DNA of 64,000 nt, from positions 1 through 64,000 of the forward strand of contig WNNJ02000185.1 of NCBI GenBank assembly GCA_012934845.2. The letters are read 5' to 3'. Made by a program: the position numbers and the translations under genes. This stretch comes from Pomphorhynchus laevis (taxonomy: Eukaryota > Acanthocephala > Palaeacanthocephala > Echinorhynchida > Pomphorhynchidae). How positions within the stretch are numbered: the first letter of the stretch is position 1; each line of letters starts with the position of its first letter. Positions 45,101 to 52,506 of the stretch are shown here, piece by piece. Below the pieces are notes generated by a model. That model saw only the letters and a program-made list of their open reading frames with translations. It did not search any database and was not told the DNA's origin.

Positions 45101-46885
45101 TGATAGAAATTCTGTTTTTAAAATGTTATACTTTTTTTCTCGTAGCCTGTGATCAAATTTCGAAATCATTTGTATTTCGAAGAACACGAGGATCCTGTTC
45201 TTGAAGCAGAAAACCAGGTTCCGCTACCAGGTAGCAAGGTAATTTAAATTTGATATTTAGGAAACAATAACGTGATAATAATTTAGATCGTTTTCTATAA
45301 AAATGGCAAATGGCAAGGCGTAGCGTTTTCAGATATCTACAAAAATCGTTATTTTCCAGCAATCTCTCTTTACAAGGACATAACAGTAACAGTTTCAATT
45401 TCATTTAAATATAACCATAAAATCAGTTGTATTGTAACCGTTAAGGATAAGCTTTAATCAGTGATTTTTATGACAAATAAGATTCTATGAATTATTATGT
45501 TTTAATGATCTGTAAATTTAATAACCTGATTTTTGGACTTTTTGCCTAAAAATTAGATCTAAAAATATTTCAGTATTCGAATACGTCAGTGATGTATTCG
45601 ATTTTTTTTTATTAATAATGTTCGAAATTGAATATTTGAATATTCAATAATAATTGAATAATTGAATATTAATTCAAAAATTTGATTCTATAAATAAATT
45701 ATATTTTTTTTAAAGTTGAAAATTTAATATAAAGCATGAATTTTCACGTAATACATTTCTTTTAGTTTACAGAAGTAAACTAAACTTTTCTAAACTTAAC
45801 ATCACTTTACAGAAGTAAACTTAGATGTAAACAGGTTTATCTGATTACCTTAGAGGAATTTGCAATTTTATAGTATAACAAGCGTTGATTGATTCCCTTT
45901 TATCTGATTACCTTAGAGATTTATTTGCAATTTTATAACAAGCGTTGATTGATTCCCTTTAGATTTAGTTCGCTAATTTTGCTCATAGTGTCACAATGTA
46001 ATAAAAAGTAGTTTGTACAACAAACATTTTCTGAATTTCAAATTGAAAACGTCATTCGAGTATTAATTATCATTTTAAATTAAAAGAAATAAATTTTTAT
46101 AATAAAAAATAATTTTTGAAATTAAAAATAATTTAGTAATTAAATAATTCGAAAACGATTTTTTTTATTATAAAAATTTAAAATTTTGTAAAATCATAAT
46201 TATCTTCTATTTTTTTGTAATTTAAAATAATAAAACTTTTGATTGCTTAAAACATTCGATTGCTTACTAATGTCGAAATTCTTTTTCAAAGAACAAAGTT
46301 TATACGCTTTGGAATATTTTAAGTAATATAATTATCATATGAATATTTTAAGGGTTTTAACGAACCTTCGTCGCTTTTCTTATTTACTTTCCCTTCTTCC
46401 TTAATACCCAGTGCTTCTATTCTTTGAAAACATCTTCGCTGATTCACGTCCTACATCAAGTTCTTTTAAAGATTAATCAAATAGCTGTAGTCAATTATAC
46501 GTAGCAACTAATAACCAACTCAAGTTGCTACGCATAAGATTATAGCATACCATCTTATAATTCTCGTTTGACAAAAATATTAGGACTTAATTTAATCGTC
46601 ATTTAAATTTAATTAATTATTTAATTAATGATTAATAAATATCAAATAATTTGATTATTTTAAATAATTGTTTTATTTTTCAGGTAAGAGTAAACTTCGG
46701 TCCAAATTTTCACTATTTTACAAATGTGATGTTAGATTACCCATCAGTACAACCGGTAATAACTCATAGCTTTTATCCTTAAAGTGCAGGCTCGGTTCTA
46801 GATGTCATTTGCTGATAACGCTGTGGAGCACACGCTTGCTGATATTCTATTTCACATCAACGAAATTTTACAGTTTTCGGGTTAA
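21012..46885 (+). CDS. ash2: ASH2 / ASH2L homologue, at least 17 exons (span of coding region)
   Basis: ASH2 is the SPRY subunit of the WRAD module that, with WDR5, RBBP5 and DPY30, activates MLL/SET1 H3K4 methyltransferases in the nucleus. Exons placed with GT-AG sites in compatible phase: 21012-21153, 22005-22152, 24481-24570, 26730-26818, 26862-26959, 27010-27105, 29297-29375, 29795-29966, 30952-31015, 33922-34061, 34111-34188, 41472-41561, 41610-41803, 45146-45238, 45287-45385, 46684-46755, 46802-46885. They give about 608 codons, close to human ASH2L (628). Domain order is PHD-like finger, winged-helix-like block ([20 protein letters not shown]), linker, and SPRY ending [12 protein letters not shown]. 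Exon 1 and the 29297 exon are tentative, and at least one short exon between 27105 and 29297 is missing because phases do not meet there. Confidence 0.93.
22005..22152 (+). CDS. ash2: ash2 exon 2
   Basis: The exon encodes a Ser/Thr-rich stretch ending [14 protein letters not shown]. It closes with the donor TG|GTAACT in phase 2. The last codon is completed by exon 3 to give the CYCGK that opens the PHD-like finger, so the 3' boundary is firm. The 5' boundary could shift to neighbouring AGs. Confidence 0.8.
22153..24480 (+). other. ash2 intron 2: AT-rich, one strong hairpin
   Basis: It is mostly A/T runs and short repeats. A perfect 12-bp inverted repeat, ATATTGACCACA-(9)-TGTGGTCAATAT, lies at 23708-23740, and a third copy of the arm follows at about 23749. 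A minus-strand frame at 24141-24356 is not recognisable. No gene seen. Confidence 0.6.
24481..24570 (+). CDS. ash2: ash2 exon 3, PHD-like zinc finger
   Basis: A perfect acceptor (CGTTTTCTTTTGCAG) precedes it. It encodes [20 protein letters not shown] followed by [10 protein letters not shown], giving the C-x-C, C-x2-C and H-x2-C zinc ligands of the ASH2 PHD finger. The remaining C-x2-C pair is in exon 4 (FFCITC). It ends in phase 2 at ACTGT|GTATGC. Confidence 0.93.
24571..25924 (+). other. ash2 intron 3, left part: AT-rich sequence with R1-like scrap
   Basis: Low-complexity A/T sequence. About 25318-25470 carries the CAGATAACT / TACGTATTT block typical of the R1 repeat family. A minus-strand frame at 25745-25951 belongs to the edge of the gypsy fossil that follows. 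Confidence 0.55.
25925..26560 (-). mobile_element. gypsy integrase C-terminal fossil (family 3) in ash2 intron 3
   Basis: The minus strand shows an integrase tail ([20 protein letters not shown], then [20 protein letters not shown] and [11 protein letters not shown]) followed by the polyprotein end segment shared with 11082-11330. Only the 3' part of the element is present and it is broken. Confidence 0.8.
26730..26818 (+). CDS. ash2: ash2 exon 4
   Basis: It encodes [16 protein letters not shown] and [10 protein letters not shown], corresponding to the ASH2L segment around FMTNYSFHCNVC. It contains the last zinc-ligand pair of the finger. It starts after ACGTTTTAG, ends in phase 1, and is followed by a 43-bp intron. 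Confidence 0.93.
26862..26959 (+). CDS. ash2: ash2 exon 5
   Basis: It encodes [19 protein letters not shown] up to FFFSKDK, matching the ASH2L block with AIANLTW and FSKDK. It is flanked by introns of 43 and 50 bp and ends in phase 0 at GATAAA|GTATGA. Confidence 0.95.
27010..27105 (+). CDS. ash2: ash2 exon 6, winged-helix-like DNA-binding segment
   Basis: It encodes [20 protein letters not shown] and [12 protein letters not shown], clearly homologous to ASH2L [20 protein letters not shown]. In ASH2L this region is part of a winged-helix fold that contacts DNA. It ends TTG|GTAAGC in phase 0. Confidence 0.95.
27318..27500 (-). repeat. About 100-bp direct duplication with hammerhead-like cores
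   Basis: Two units (about 27318-27400 and 27419-27500) share TTATTGGAGCTGGATCAAA and GAAATTATTTTTGATATTTC. On the minus strand the first reads CTGATGA, then a stem-loop GCTAAC-AGAA-GTTTGC, then GAAATATC, resembling a hammerhead core. The second unit has lost it. They are probably 3' remnants of Penelope-like elements. Confidence 0.55.
27501..29296 (+). other. ash2 intron, repeat-rich; missing exon probably lies in or before this stretch
   Basis: Short duplications are frequent. AAATTCGTAATTTAATTTAT with CATTCTACAATGGGACGATA occurs at about 27970 and again at 28408. TTGATGTAATAATATTGAAT occurs twice in 28610-28720. A 100-bp tandem duplication lies at 29008-29206. No exon with clear ASH2 similarity was found. 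Confidence 0.5.
29008..29206 (+). repeat. About 100-bp tandem duplication
   Basis: Two units beginning ATGTGCCGAAATTT and containing TATTACAACAAAATTGTAAT (about 29008-29107 and 29109-29206) differ at roughly one base in eight. They lie in an ash2 intron. Confidence 0.8.
29297..29375 (+). CDS. ash2: ash2 exon 7 candidate
   Basis: The frame [20 protein letters not shown] continues to QELFAK, then the donor GCAAAA|GTATGC joins exon 8 in phase 0. The acceptor CGAAG lacks a pyrimidine tract and is in phase 2, while exon 6 ends in phase 0. A further small exon must therefore lie between them, or this boundary is wrong. Confidence 0.5.
29795..29966 (+). CDS. ash2: ash2 exon 8, linker
   Basis: It encodes [20 protein letters not shown] then [14 protein letters not shown], matching the ASH2L segment YPKFGLLDQDLSNIGPAYD, followed by a Ser/Thr-rich tail. 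Acceptor ATCTGATTTTAG, donor ATAG|GTACAA, phase 1. Confidence 0.88.
29967..30951 (+). other. ash2 intron 8: AT-rich, no feature
   Basis: A/T-rich with short tandem stretches such as AGAAGCATTGAAAATATA (twice near 30440). No coding or RNA feature seen. Confidence 0.5.
30952..31015 (+). CDS. ash2: ash2 exon 9, basic linker
   Basis: A 64-bp exon encoding [20 protein letters not shown]. It is a lysine/arginine-rich piece that corresponds to the basic GAKRKQQ segment of ASH2L and may act as a nuclear localisation signal. It ends in phase 2 at AAACC|GTATGT. Confidence 0.85.
31016..33921 (+). other. ash2 intron 9: AT-rich with R1 repeats
   Basis: It contains repeated AATTTATAATTTGTCAAATT blocks (31500-32240) and a pair of similar segments near 32585-32680 and 32890-32990 (TAAATATTTAATTATTTAA with ATAATAAATAATTACATA). 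An R1 unit lies at 33175-33420. No coding region seen. Confidence 0.55.
33175..33420. repeat. R1 AT-rich repeat copy
   Basis: It carries both diagnostic anchors in the order of the tandem array at 20.5 kb: TCCATTAAACTTGCTAGAAA at about 33207, then CAGTATTTCTGACAGAGG at 33267, then CAAAGTCCACAGGTCAATAA. Confidence 0.8.
33922..34188 (+). CDS. ash2: ash2 exons 10-11, SPRY start
   Basis: Exon 10 (33922-34061) encodes [13 protein letters not shown] through [14 protein letters not shown], matching ASH2[12 protein letters not shown] and LLALHDRAP. Exon 11 (34111-34188), after a 49-bp intron, encodes [20 protein letters not shown] then VRACHG, matching [20 protein letters not shown]. Phases 1 and 1 are consistent. 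Confidence 0.96.
35165..36508 (-). mobile_element. Penelope-like element with C-terminal GIY-YIG (PLE-1), broken
   Basis: On the minus strand the RT reads [40 protein letters not shown] and [10 protein letters not shown], then FLDCQISI. The C-terminal nuclease follows as [20 protein letters not shown] with the expected R and a [18 protein letters not shown] tail, ending at about 35278. This is the classical Penelope/Poseidon domain order. A decayed hammerhead-like motif lies in the 3' flank (35192-35230). The 5' end is cut by the LINE at 36510. Several breaks. Confidence 0.88.
36510..39910 (+). mobile_element. Second CR1/L2-like LINE (LINE-2), decayed, inside ash2 intron 11
   Basis: A relative of the main LINE with the same layout in many broken frames. 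ORF1 RRM-like block ([20 protein letters not shown], about 36570-36640), endonuclease ([15 protein letters not shown] near 37170, [11 protein letters not shown] near 37640), RT ([52 protein letters not shown]) and the C-terminal [10 protein letters not shown]. The YADD box has become YADG. More than ten frame changes or stops, so it is old. Confidence 0.88.
39985..40175. repeat. Cluster of perfect palindromes
   Basis: GATTGAATAATCAA-TC-TTGATTATTCAATC (39999-40028) is a 14-bp perfect inverted repeat. GACTTGATTTA-CTGCG-TAAATCAAGTC (40145-40171) has 11-bp arms. Between them lie several TGATCATGATCA-type palindromes and a CATTGAATATGAT direct pair. Confidence 0.8.
40762..41290 (+). repeat. 530-bp direct repeat, left copy (Penelope-like RT 3' fragment)
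   Basis: Nearly identical to 42484-43014. It contains a decayed part of the PLE-3 reverse transcriptase 3' region (SEQIYP / [18 protein letters not shown] residues, and [20 protein letters not shown]). It lies just upstream of ash2 exons 12-13. Confidence 0.88.
41472..41803 (+). CDS. ash2: ash2 exons 12-13, SPRY core
   Basis: Exon 12 (41472-41561) encodes [20 protein letters not shown] and [11 protein letters not shown]. Exon 13 (41610-41803) encodes [40 protein letters not shown] and ILGCLIHLP. The 48-bp intron is canonical. Arg in CRFGY, Pro and Tyr in APCGYD, and Arg in SWRARK correspond to ASH2L residues reported to form the RBBP5-binding pocket. Both exons lie between two 530-bp direct repeats. 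Confidence 0.96.
41880..42330 (+). mobile_element. PLE-3 3' end fragment
   Basis: It encodes the end of the PLE-3 protein ([20 protein letters not shown], then [14 protein letters not shown] and a stop at about 42165). A non-coding tail with GGAAATACGTCATTCTCATG and CGCTGCTATG follows. The same tail recurs near 43945 and, inverted, at 48505-48620, defining the 3' UTR of this family. Confidence 0.75.
42484..43014 (+). repeat. 530-bp direct repeat, right copy
   Basis: Second copy of the 40762-41290 segment; I see only a handful of substitutions and a 2-base indel. It lies in the intron after ash2 exon 13. Confidence 0.88.
43260..44000 (+). mobile_element. PLE-3 RT fragment
   Basis: It carries [40 protein letters not shown] and the [13 protein letters not shown] end, in broken frames, then the family 3' tail. 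It is the forward-strand counterpart of the element at 54640-58190. Confidence 0.82.
44007..44072 (+). other. Two overlapping strong hairpins in PLE-3 tail
   Basis: AAACACCTATTC-(7)-GAATAGGTGTTT (44007-44037) is a perfect 12-bp stem. GTTTCGGCA...TGCCGAAAC (44034-44072) encloses a second stem, CTATTCC-GTCGA-GGAATAG. The two share GTTT, so they cannot both form completely. Confidence 0.75.
44168..44480 (-). mobile_element. Possible Ty1/copia fossil (protease to pre-integrase region)
   Basis: The minus strand reads [13 protein letters not shown], then [16 protein letters not shown] and [20 protein letters not shown], which resembles the copia pattern in which I-x-G-x-G-x-V and NVL..P.L..NLLS follow a D-S-G-A site. 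The match is weak and no RT or LTR is visible. Broken fragment at most. Confidence 0.3.
44481..45145 (+). other. ash2 intron 13, right part
   Basis: A 74-codon + frame (44436-44660) has no recognisable domain. The rest is AT-rich with no coding signal until the exon 14 acceptor CTTTTTTTCTCGTAG. Confidence 0.5.
45146..45385 (+). CDS. ash2: ash2 exons 14-15, SPRY
   Basis: Exon 14 (45146-45238) encodes [20 protein letters not shown] and following residues (compare ASH2L LIKFKSYLYFEEKD). A 48-bp intron separates exon 15 (45287-45385), which encodes [20 protein letters not shown] then [13 protein letters not shown], close to ASH2L IIFYKNGVNQGVAYKDI and [11 protein letters not shown]. Both exons are in phase 0. 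Confidence 0.96.
45386..46683 (+). other. ash2 intron 15
   Basis: AT-rich. It contains a 66-bp tandem duplication at about 45835-45966 (TCTGATTACCTTAGAG with AACAAGCGTTGATTGATTCC). No coding feature seen. Confidence 0.6.
46684..46885 (+). CDS. ash2: ash2 exons 16-17, SPRY end and stop
   Basis: Exon 16 (46684-46755) encodes [12 protein letters not shown] and DYPSVQP, matching ASH2L VSINFGPCFKYPP. After a 46-bp intron, exon 17 (46802-46885) encodes [20 protein letters not shown] then EILQFSG and a TAA stop. VEHTLADVLYHV is the C-terminal signature of ASH2L and part of its DPY30/RBBP5-binding end. AATAAA occurs near 47087. Confidence 0.95.
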
Positions 46886-49800
46886 CTGCTATTTTTAGAT
46901 GCTAAACTTTCATGTATACGCTTTTGTAAATAATTGTTTGTTTCTGGGAAAAGCGCTTGTTTCAATTTAATTTCATTTTAATTTAATCGTTCATAAAATA
47001 TCAGTTACAGTAAAAAGCTCTGTAATTTAAAATAACACTTTTATATAAAGTAAATTATTATGGTGCCGGTTTGCATATACAAAAGAAAATAAACCAGCGT
47101 GAATATTTCATTACTTTGCATCACAGTCCCTCTTGCCTCTATTAAATAGCGTCCATTTCCCGATATTTTCCTCTTTGATTCAACAATAAAAATATTAGGC
47201 GTTTTCGTGACTATAGTTTTATTAATTAATAGATTAATTAATTAATCTATTGATTAAATAGATTTGTAATTTCCTTTTTGAAGCATTAATTAAATTTTAC
47301 TAGACAAACTGTCAAGACTAATTGTCAGTATTATCCTTTTTAACAAATGGCAATTTTACCTACGCTTTCAAAGGTCTCACATGATTAGTTTGCGAATTGT
47401 AAATTCAATTGACAAAAATTAGTAAAATTGGAAACATTTTTGTAAATGTAACATTGCGATCATTTTTATAAAACCATTTTGTGTCGTCAGAAAATTATTA
47501 TTATTATTATTCTCATAATAATGAGAATGCGAATTTAATTGAGACAATTTAAGTAGCATGTAAAGAAATGTTTTGACGAGCGAGTTCAATTGCTGTATTA
47601 ATTGAATAAAATGAATTGCATAAATTGTCTCATATTAATGAATTCAATTACAATATCGAATGATTATCATTGTAATTATCAGTTAAAAGTCTTCTTTTTT
47701 ATAATAAGAAGAATGAATGACCTTGAAATCCTTAAAATGGCAATTTTATTACATCGCAGTTTATTGCGATTGCAACATTCAGTGGTGCAAACTTTGAAAT
47801 TCAAATAGAAAATAAATTAAAAGATAAAATTTAGTTAATTTAACTTAAAAAATTAATAAATAATAAATATTTTATAATTAAATTTTGATTTATAAACAAT
47901 TGTTTAATTTACGCATTAAAATAATTTGTAATAAAACTTTGACTAAGAGATAGAGTATATTCTAAAATTGTGCATCAGATCAGGTAATTGAGTCTACGTA
48001 TTTTATACAACTACAAATAAAAATAAATATAAAAATCATAACAAATAACAAATAACAAATCAATTTTAGTAAAATTGATTAAAATAAATTAAATAAAATT
48101 TAAATAAAATTTTTTAATAAAAATTCAATTTAATGCAAAAAACCATAAAAATCAATATATAAAAATCAATACCCAAGTAATAAAAATAAATCATTAGTTG
48201 ATTCATATAGTAGAAAAATAATATATAAATTATTATATAAATATATAATATATATATTTATATAATATATAAAAATATATATATTATAAAAATCAATATA
48301 TTATAAACTTCAATATATAAAAATCAATATATAAAAATCAATACCCAAGTAATAAAAATAAATCATTAGTTGAAAATTAACAGAAAAATAATAATTTTTC
48401 TACTATATGATGTATAAGAAGTTTGAAATTTAAAATAAAAGTCGATTTTAATGAATTGACTAATTAATAACACAGATGTGTCAGAATACGGATTAAATGT
48501 CATTAGGAGGAACTTATATGTTATTAGGTTTTGGCCCTAATTTCTAGACCCACCATAACAGCGGGGACAAATACATGCTAATGGCGTATTTCCTTTGATA
48601 AAATTTGATTATATAATATACCTTATTCTGTATCTATTTCTAATAATAAGTATATTATTTATTATTAATAATTTTCCCCTCAATTTATTTTAATTATATT
48701 TTTTTGATTTATATAATGTAAATTCAATATTTTTATATTATTTCGTTGATTTATACTTCTCCATTATAAGAAAAAGAAAAAATTCATTAAACTTGCTTGT
48801 AACTTAGCAGAAAAATAGTCGTATCAATAATACAAAGTTTCAGTATTTCTGACAAGAGTTATATTACCGGGAAAATAAAGTCCACAGGTCATTGATTATA
48901 AATTATTATTTTTTATTATAAATTAAAAATAATGATAAATAAAAATAAAATAATAAAAAATTAAAAAATTAAATAATTATAATATTAATTATACTTAATT
49001 TTATATTAAGTATAATAATATATATTAAATATATATATTATATTTGTTCTTAAAAACAAATATATTATATTTGCTTTTTTATATATTATATTTTTATTTT
49101 ATTGTAAATTACTTATTATTTTGCACAATTTGTTATCGGATTTGTTCAGCTTATCTGAATGAAGATTAATTATCGATCTTTAAAGATTAATTATCAGATT
49201 TAAAGATAATTAAAAAGTAATTTCAAAAAAGTTCATTTTTTAGATTTTAAATTTAGTATTTTATGACATATTTTATATATTTGAAGCAGTAACTTTGTTT
49301 TCGACGGATTCACAAAATATCAGAATTTCGGTTCTACGCCCAGAAGAATTCAAATCAGCTAACTGAATCTACGTATTTAATATAATTATAAAATAAACAA
49401 AACATAATAATGCTAAATCAATTAAATCAGCCAACAGATAACCGAGTCTATGTATTTAATATAAGACTTGTTTCAATCTTCTCGATCAAGACTTGTTTCA
49501 ATCTTAAGAATCTTTATCTTTATTAATAAAAATATTTGTTAATTTATTTTCAATCTATCATCTTTTATGTTTTGTTTTTAACTCTGAACGTTTATCTCAC
49601 ATTTTCTAATTGTAATTTATCGAATGATGCAAAAATACTTTTTTACAACGAAATGAGACGAATAAATCAAATCAGCTAACTGAATCTACATTTTCTAATT
49701 GTAATTTATCGAATGATGCAAAAATGTTTATCTCACATTTTCTAATTGTAATTTATCGAATGATGCAAAAATACTTTTTTACAACGAAATGAGACGAATA

Positions 49801-49960
49801 AATCAAATCAGCTAACTGAATCTACGTATTTAATATAATTATAAAATAAACAAAACATAGATTTTAAAATTTAAAATAGATTTATTATAGATTTTAAAAT
49901 TATAAACAAAACATAGATTTTTAGATTTTAAATTTAGTATTTTATGACAATGAAATAGAA
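46886..49960. other. Downstream of ash2: AT-rich intergenic repeats
   Basis: The ash2 3' UTR presumably ends after AATAAA near 47087. Beyond it there is low-complexity A/T sequence with an R1-type block (GAGTCTACGTATTTTATA near 47990), a duplicated AAAATCAATACCCAAGTAAT segment (about 48160 and 48325), an inverted PLE-3 tail (48505-48620) and R1 anchors at 48783-48900. Tandem pieces with TTTATCGAATGATGCAAAAA lie at 49610-49780. No gene seen. Confidence 0.6.
48770..48960. repeat. R1 AT-rich repeat copy
   Basis: TTCATTAAACTTGCTTGTAA at 48783 is followed by CAGTATTTCTGACAAGAG at 48841 and AAAGTCCACAGGTCATTG, in the same order and spacing as the other R1 units. Confidence 0.78.
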
Positions 49961-50016
49961 GTTAAACACTAAATAAATAATAATAATTAAACTTAAATCG
50001 TTGAACCAACAAGTTT

Positions 50017-50766
50017 TTTCTGTTTTTGACTGACTTAGATTTTTCACTTATGACATCTATCCTTTTATTTTTAGGGTTTTGCATCAATAAAATCGTTATT
50101 ATTTTAAAACTTAAATCATTTAACCAACATTGAAAGCCAACCTCCCATTCTTTATTAATAAGAATGAAAACTAATGGTAAACTAAATATGACAGTAGTAT
50201 TTTTCGGCATTAAATAATTCAAAAACTGATATTAAATTAAAATTTTATTTCTTAAGTTTGTCAATGATTAGTCGATGTTAAAAATTCATCATTTCGTAAA
50301 ATCAAGTGCTACTTGCACTTACGTTTCACGATTGCCAGTAAGGTAGCATGCAGCATAAAGATTTTCATTGTTTCCAGACAGATTCCTAAAATACACTTCA
50401 TTTACTTTAAAATGTTAGTTTTGTTTTCAAGAGGACGTCCGCCAGAGCAAAGGCTAAGGTTTCTTAAGCTCCTTGTCTTGCGTTTACCCAGCATAGTCCG
50501 CGCCGATTGGATTCTTCGGGGGGGGGTGAAAGACCCCGGGTGGTTCAGTCGGAAGGCGGCGTGTTAGATCGGTTGAGGGGCTCAGATCCTGCTGGATTTG
50601 AGAGCATAAAAAGGGATTGAAGACGGAAAGAAGTGAGAAGAGAAATTGTTTCTGTTTTTGACTGACTTGGATTTTTGACTTATGACATCTATCCTTTTAT
50701 TTTTAGGTTTTTGTATTAATAAAATCGTTATTATTATTTTAAAACTTTAATCATTGAACCAACATT
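50017..50766. repeat. About 120-bp direct repeats flanking a GC-rich island
   Basis: TTCTGTTTTTGACTGACTT followed by GACATCTATCCTTTTATTTT occurs at about 50017-50132 and again at about 50650-50766. The insert between them is much richer in G and C than anything around it. Confidence 0.75.
50423..50649 (+). other. tRNA-like GC-rich island, possible SINE head
   Basis: It contains TGGTTCAGTCGG (50541-50552), which fits a Pol III A box, and GGCTCAGATCC (50579-50589), close to a B box, 38 bases apart. This is somewhat shorter than in a typical tRNA. I could not fold a full cloverleaf. A tRNA-derived SINE or tRNA pseudogene is the likeliest reading. Confidence 0.4.
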
Positions 50767-52214
50767 GATATTGTGATATATATGCTTAAAGGATGAGTAA
50801 ATATTAGATTGAGATAGTTAATCCGATTATTGCTAAGATCTCTACAAAGTTATAGAACATAAAAATATAAAAAGTTGAAATATATAAGATCATCTATCTT
50901 GGTCTTATTATTTCTAAATTAAAAATAATGCCAAATAAAATTTAAATTAATAATTAGAAATAATAAATAATTATTATATAAAATTTTATATAACTTATAT
51001 GAAGATTAAATTTAAAATTTAAGATAAGAGTCATTTTTTATGAATTGACTAATAAGTAAAGGAATATCAAAAATAATTTATTCTTTCCTTTAATTGTTTT
51101 ATAAGATTTTATATAACTTATATGAAGATTAAATTTAAAATTGAAATTTAATATAAAAGTCAATTTTAATAAATTTACTAATAAACGTATCAGATTGCAT
51201 TTTTACTAATAAATAAAAGGGTGACTTGACGAATGATTATTCTGTATATTTTTGCCTTGATATTTATGGCAAGTTTTGTATCAAATATAAAACAATGTAT
51301 ATACAGCCACTTTATCCAAACCGAGCTTATTATCCTAGTTGCATAGCTTGATACGGTATCATATGTTGCCAGGGTACTACCAAACTATAGAGAACCCATG
51401 CTTACAGTGAAGCAATACTGTCATTTCGAAATGTCGTGAAACTGATTTTACTACTTACGATAGCATAATATTAAGATTCAAATGTAACTCATAATGCGGG
51501 CTTTCCACGACTGAAGTAGTTATCGACAGCCACTTTGTGCAATACAAATCTGCATTTAATTTTAGATTAAATTTAATAACTTATATCAAGTTAAAATTTA
51601 AAATTTAAGATAAAAGTCAATCTTTGTGTATTGAAATAGCAGACAATGAGCTTAACGATCATCAGGAGGAACTGCTTGCATTTGGAGTTTTTTTTATCAG
51701 ATTTAATGTTACTTTTGCTAATGATCCTTCGATGTACCTGACCAATGGTTATAGAACGAATTCATTTGTTTTTCCTGGGAACTATTAGTCGTTTGGCCAC
51801 GACGACTTATATTATTATAATATCGACTTATACTATATTATATTATTATAATATTAATTATATATATTGAATTACAATTATTTATAAACGTATATATTAT
51901 ATATTGTTTTGTACGGAATCATGAAGATCGGTTGAAATCGGGACTGGTGATCTTTTGATGGATGCTTATTTATTCGATAGTTGCTAGGTCACACAAGGTG
52001 ACTTTCACATTGAAACCCAGCTACAGAATCCTCCCTTTATGATATCCAATTCCATACACACTACAAGTAGGATATATATACATACATATAGTTGTTACTA
52101 ATATATGGACGGGGAAAAACTGACATAACTGGGTATTGAAAACCATCATATATATGTATATATAGTTGATGAGGAATCGCCATTCCAGGGTATATCAAAG
52201 ACGCTAATAATATT
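50767..52214. other. AT-rich spacer with R1-like scraps
   Basis: Two similar AT segments (TATATAACTTATATGAAGAT, about 50985 and 51110) and R1-type ends (AAAAGTCAATTTT, TGAATTGACTAATAA) are present. No coding region recognised. Confidence 0.5.
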
Positions 52215-52506
52215 ACTTGTAATAAAAGAAACTGGAAAGTTGAGCGTTTATTCATTTGCGAAACGTTTTGACCGTTTTTGGTCTTCTTCAATCGCTAGTG
52301 TTAAATTTCAAATTTTTACAGTGTGTATAACAATTTATCTTTAATTCCGATCTGTAAGAATTCCAAGATCTTACAAAAAATGTTATCTTACAAAAAATGC
52401 TGGAAGAATTCCAGCATTTTTTGACGCTTGTTATTATCACCTCACAGTGTCGTTGCTTCGATTGCTGTGTTGAGCTTTTGTTGGAGTGAGATATTTGCAT
52501 TACTCT
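52215..52506 (-). repeat. PLE-2 terminal repeat, left arm (inverted)
   Basis: The reverse complement of 54326-54617, with scattered differences and a short insertion. On the minus strand it reads AGCGA-TTGAAGA-AGACC-loop-GGTC-AAAACGTTT-CGC, a slightly decayed hammerhead-like core, with GCGA/TCGC able to close stem I. Confidence 0.8.

Noticed and set aside
45153-45404. Minus-strand open frame over ash2 exons 14-15
   Set aside because: It is the antisense shadow of two clearly coding + strand exons.
50313-50567. 84-codon + frame across the GC-rich island as a gene
   Set aside because: The frame straddles the boundary between AT-rich repeat and GC-rich island, and the peptide has no recognisable domain.
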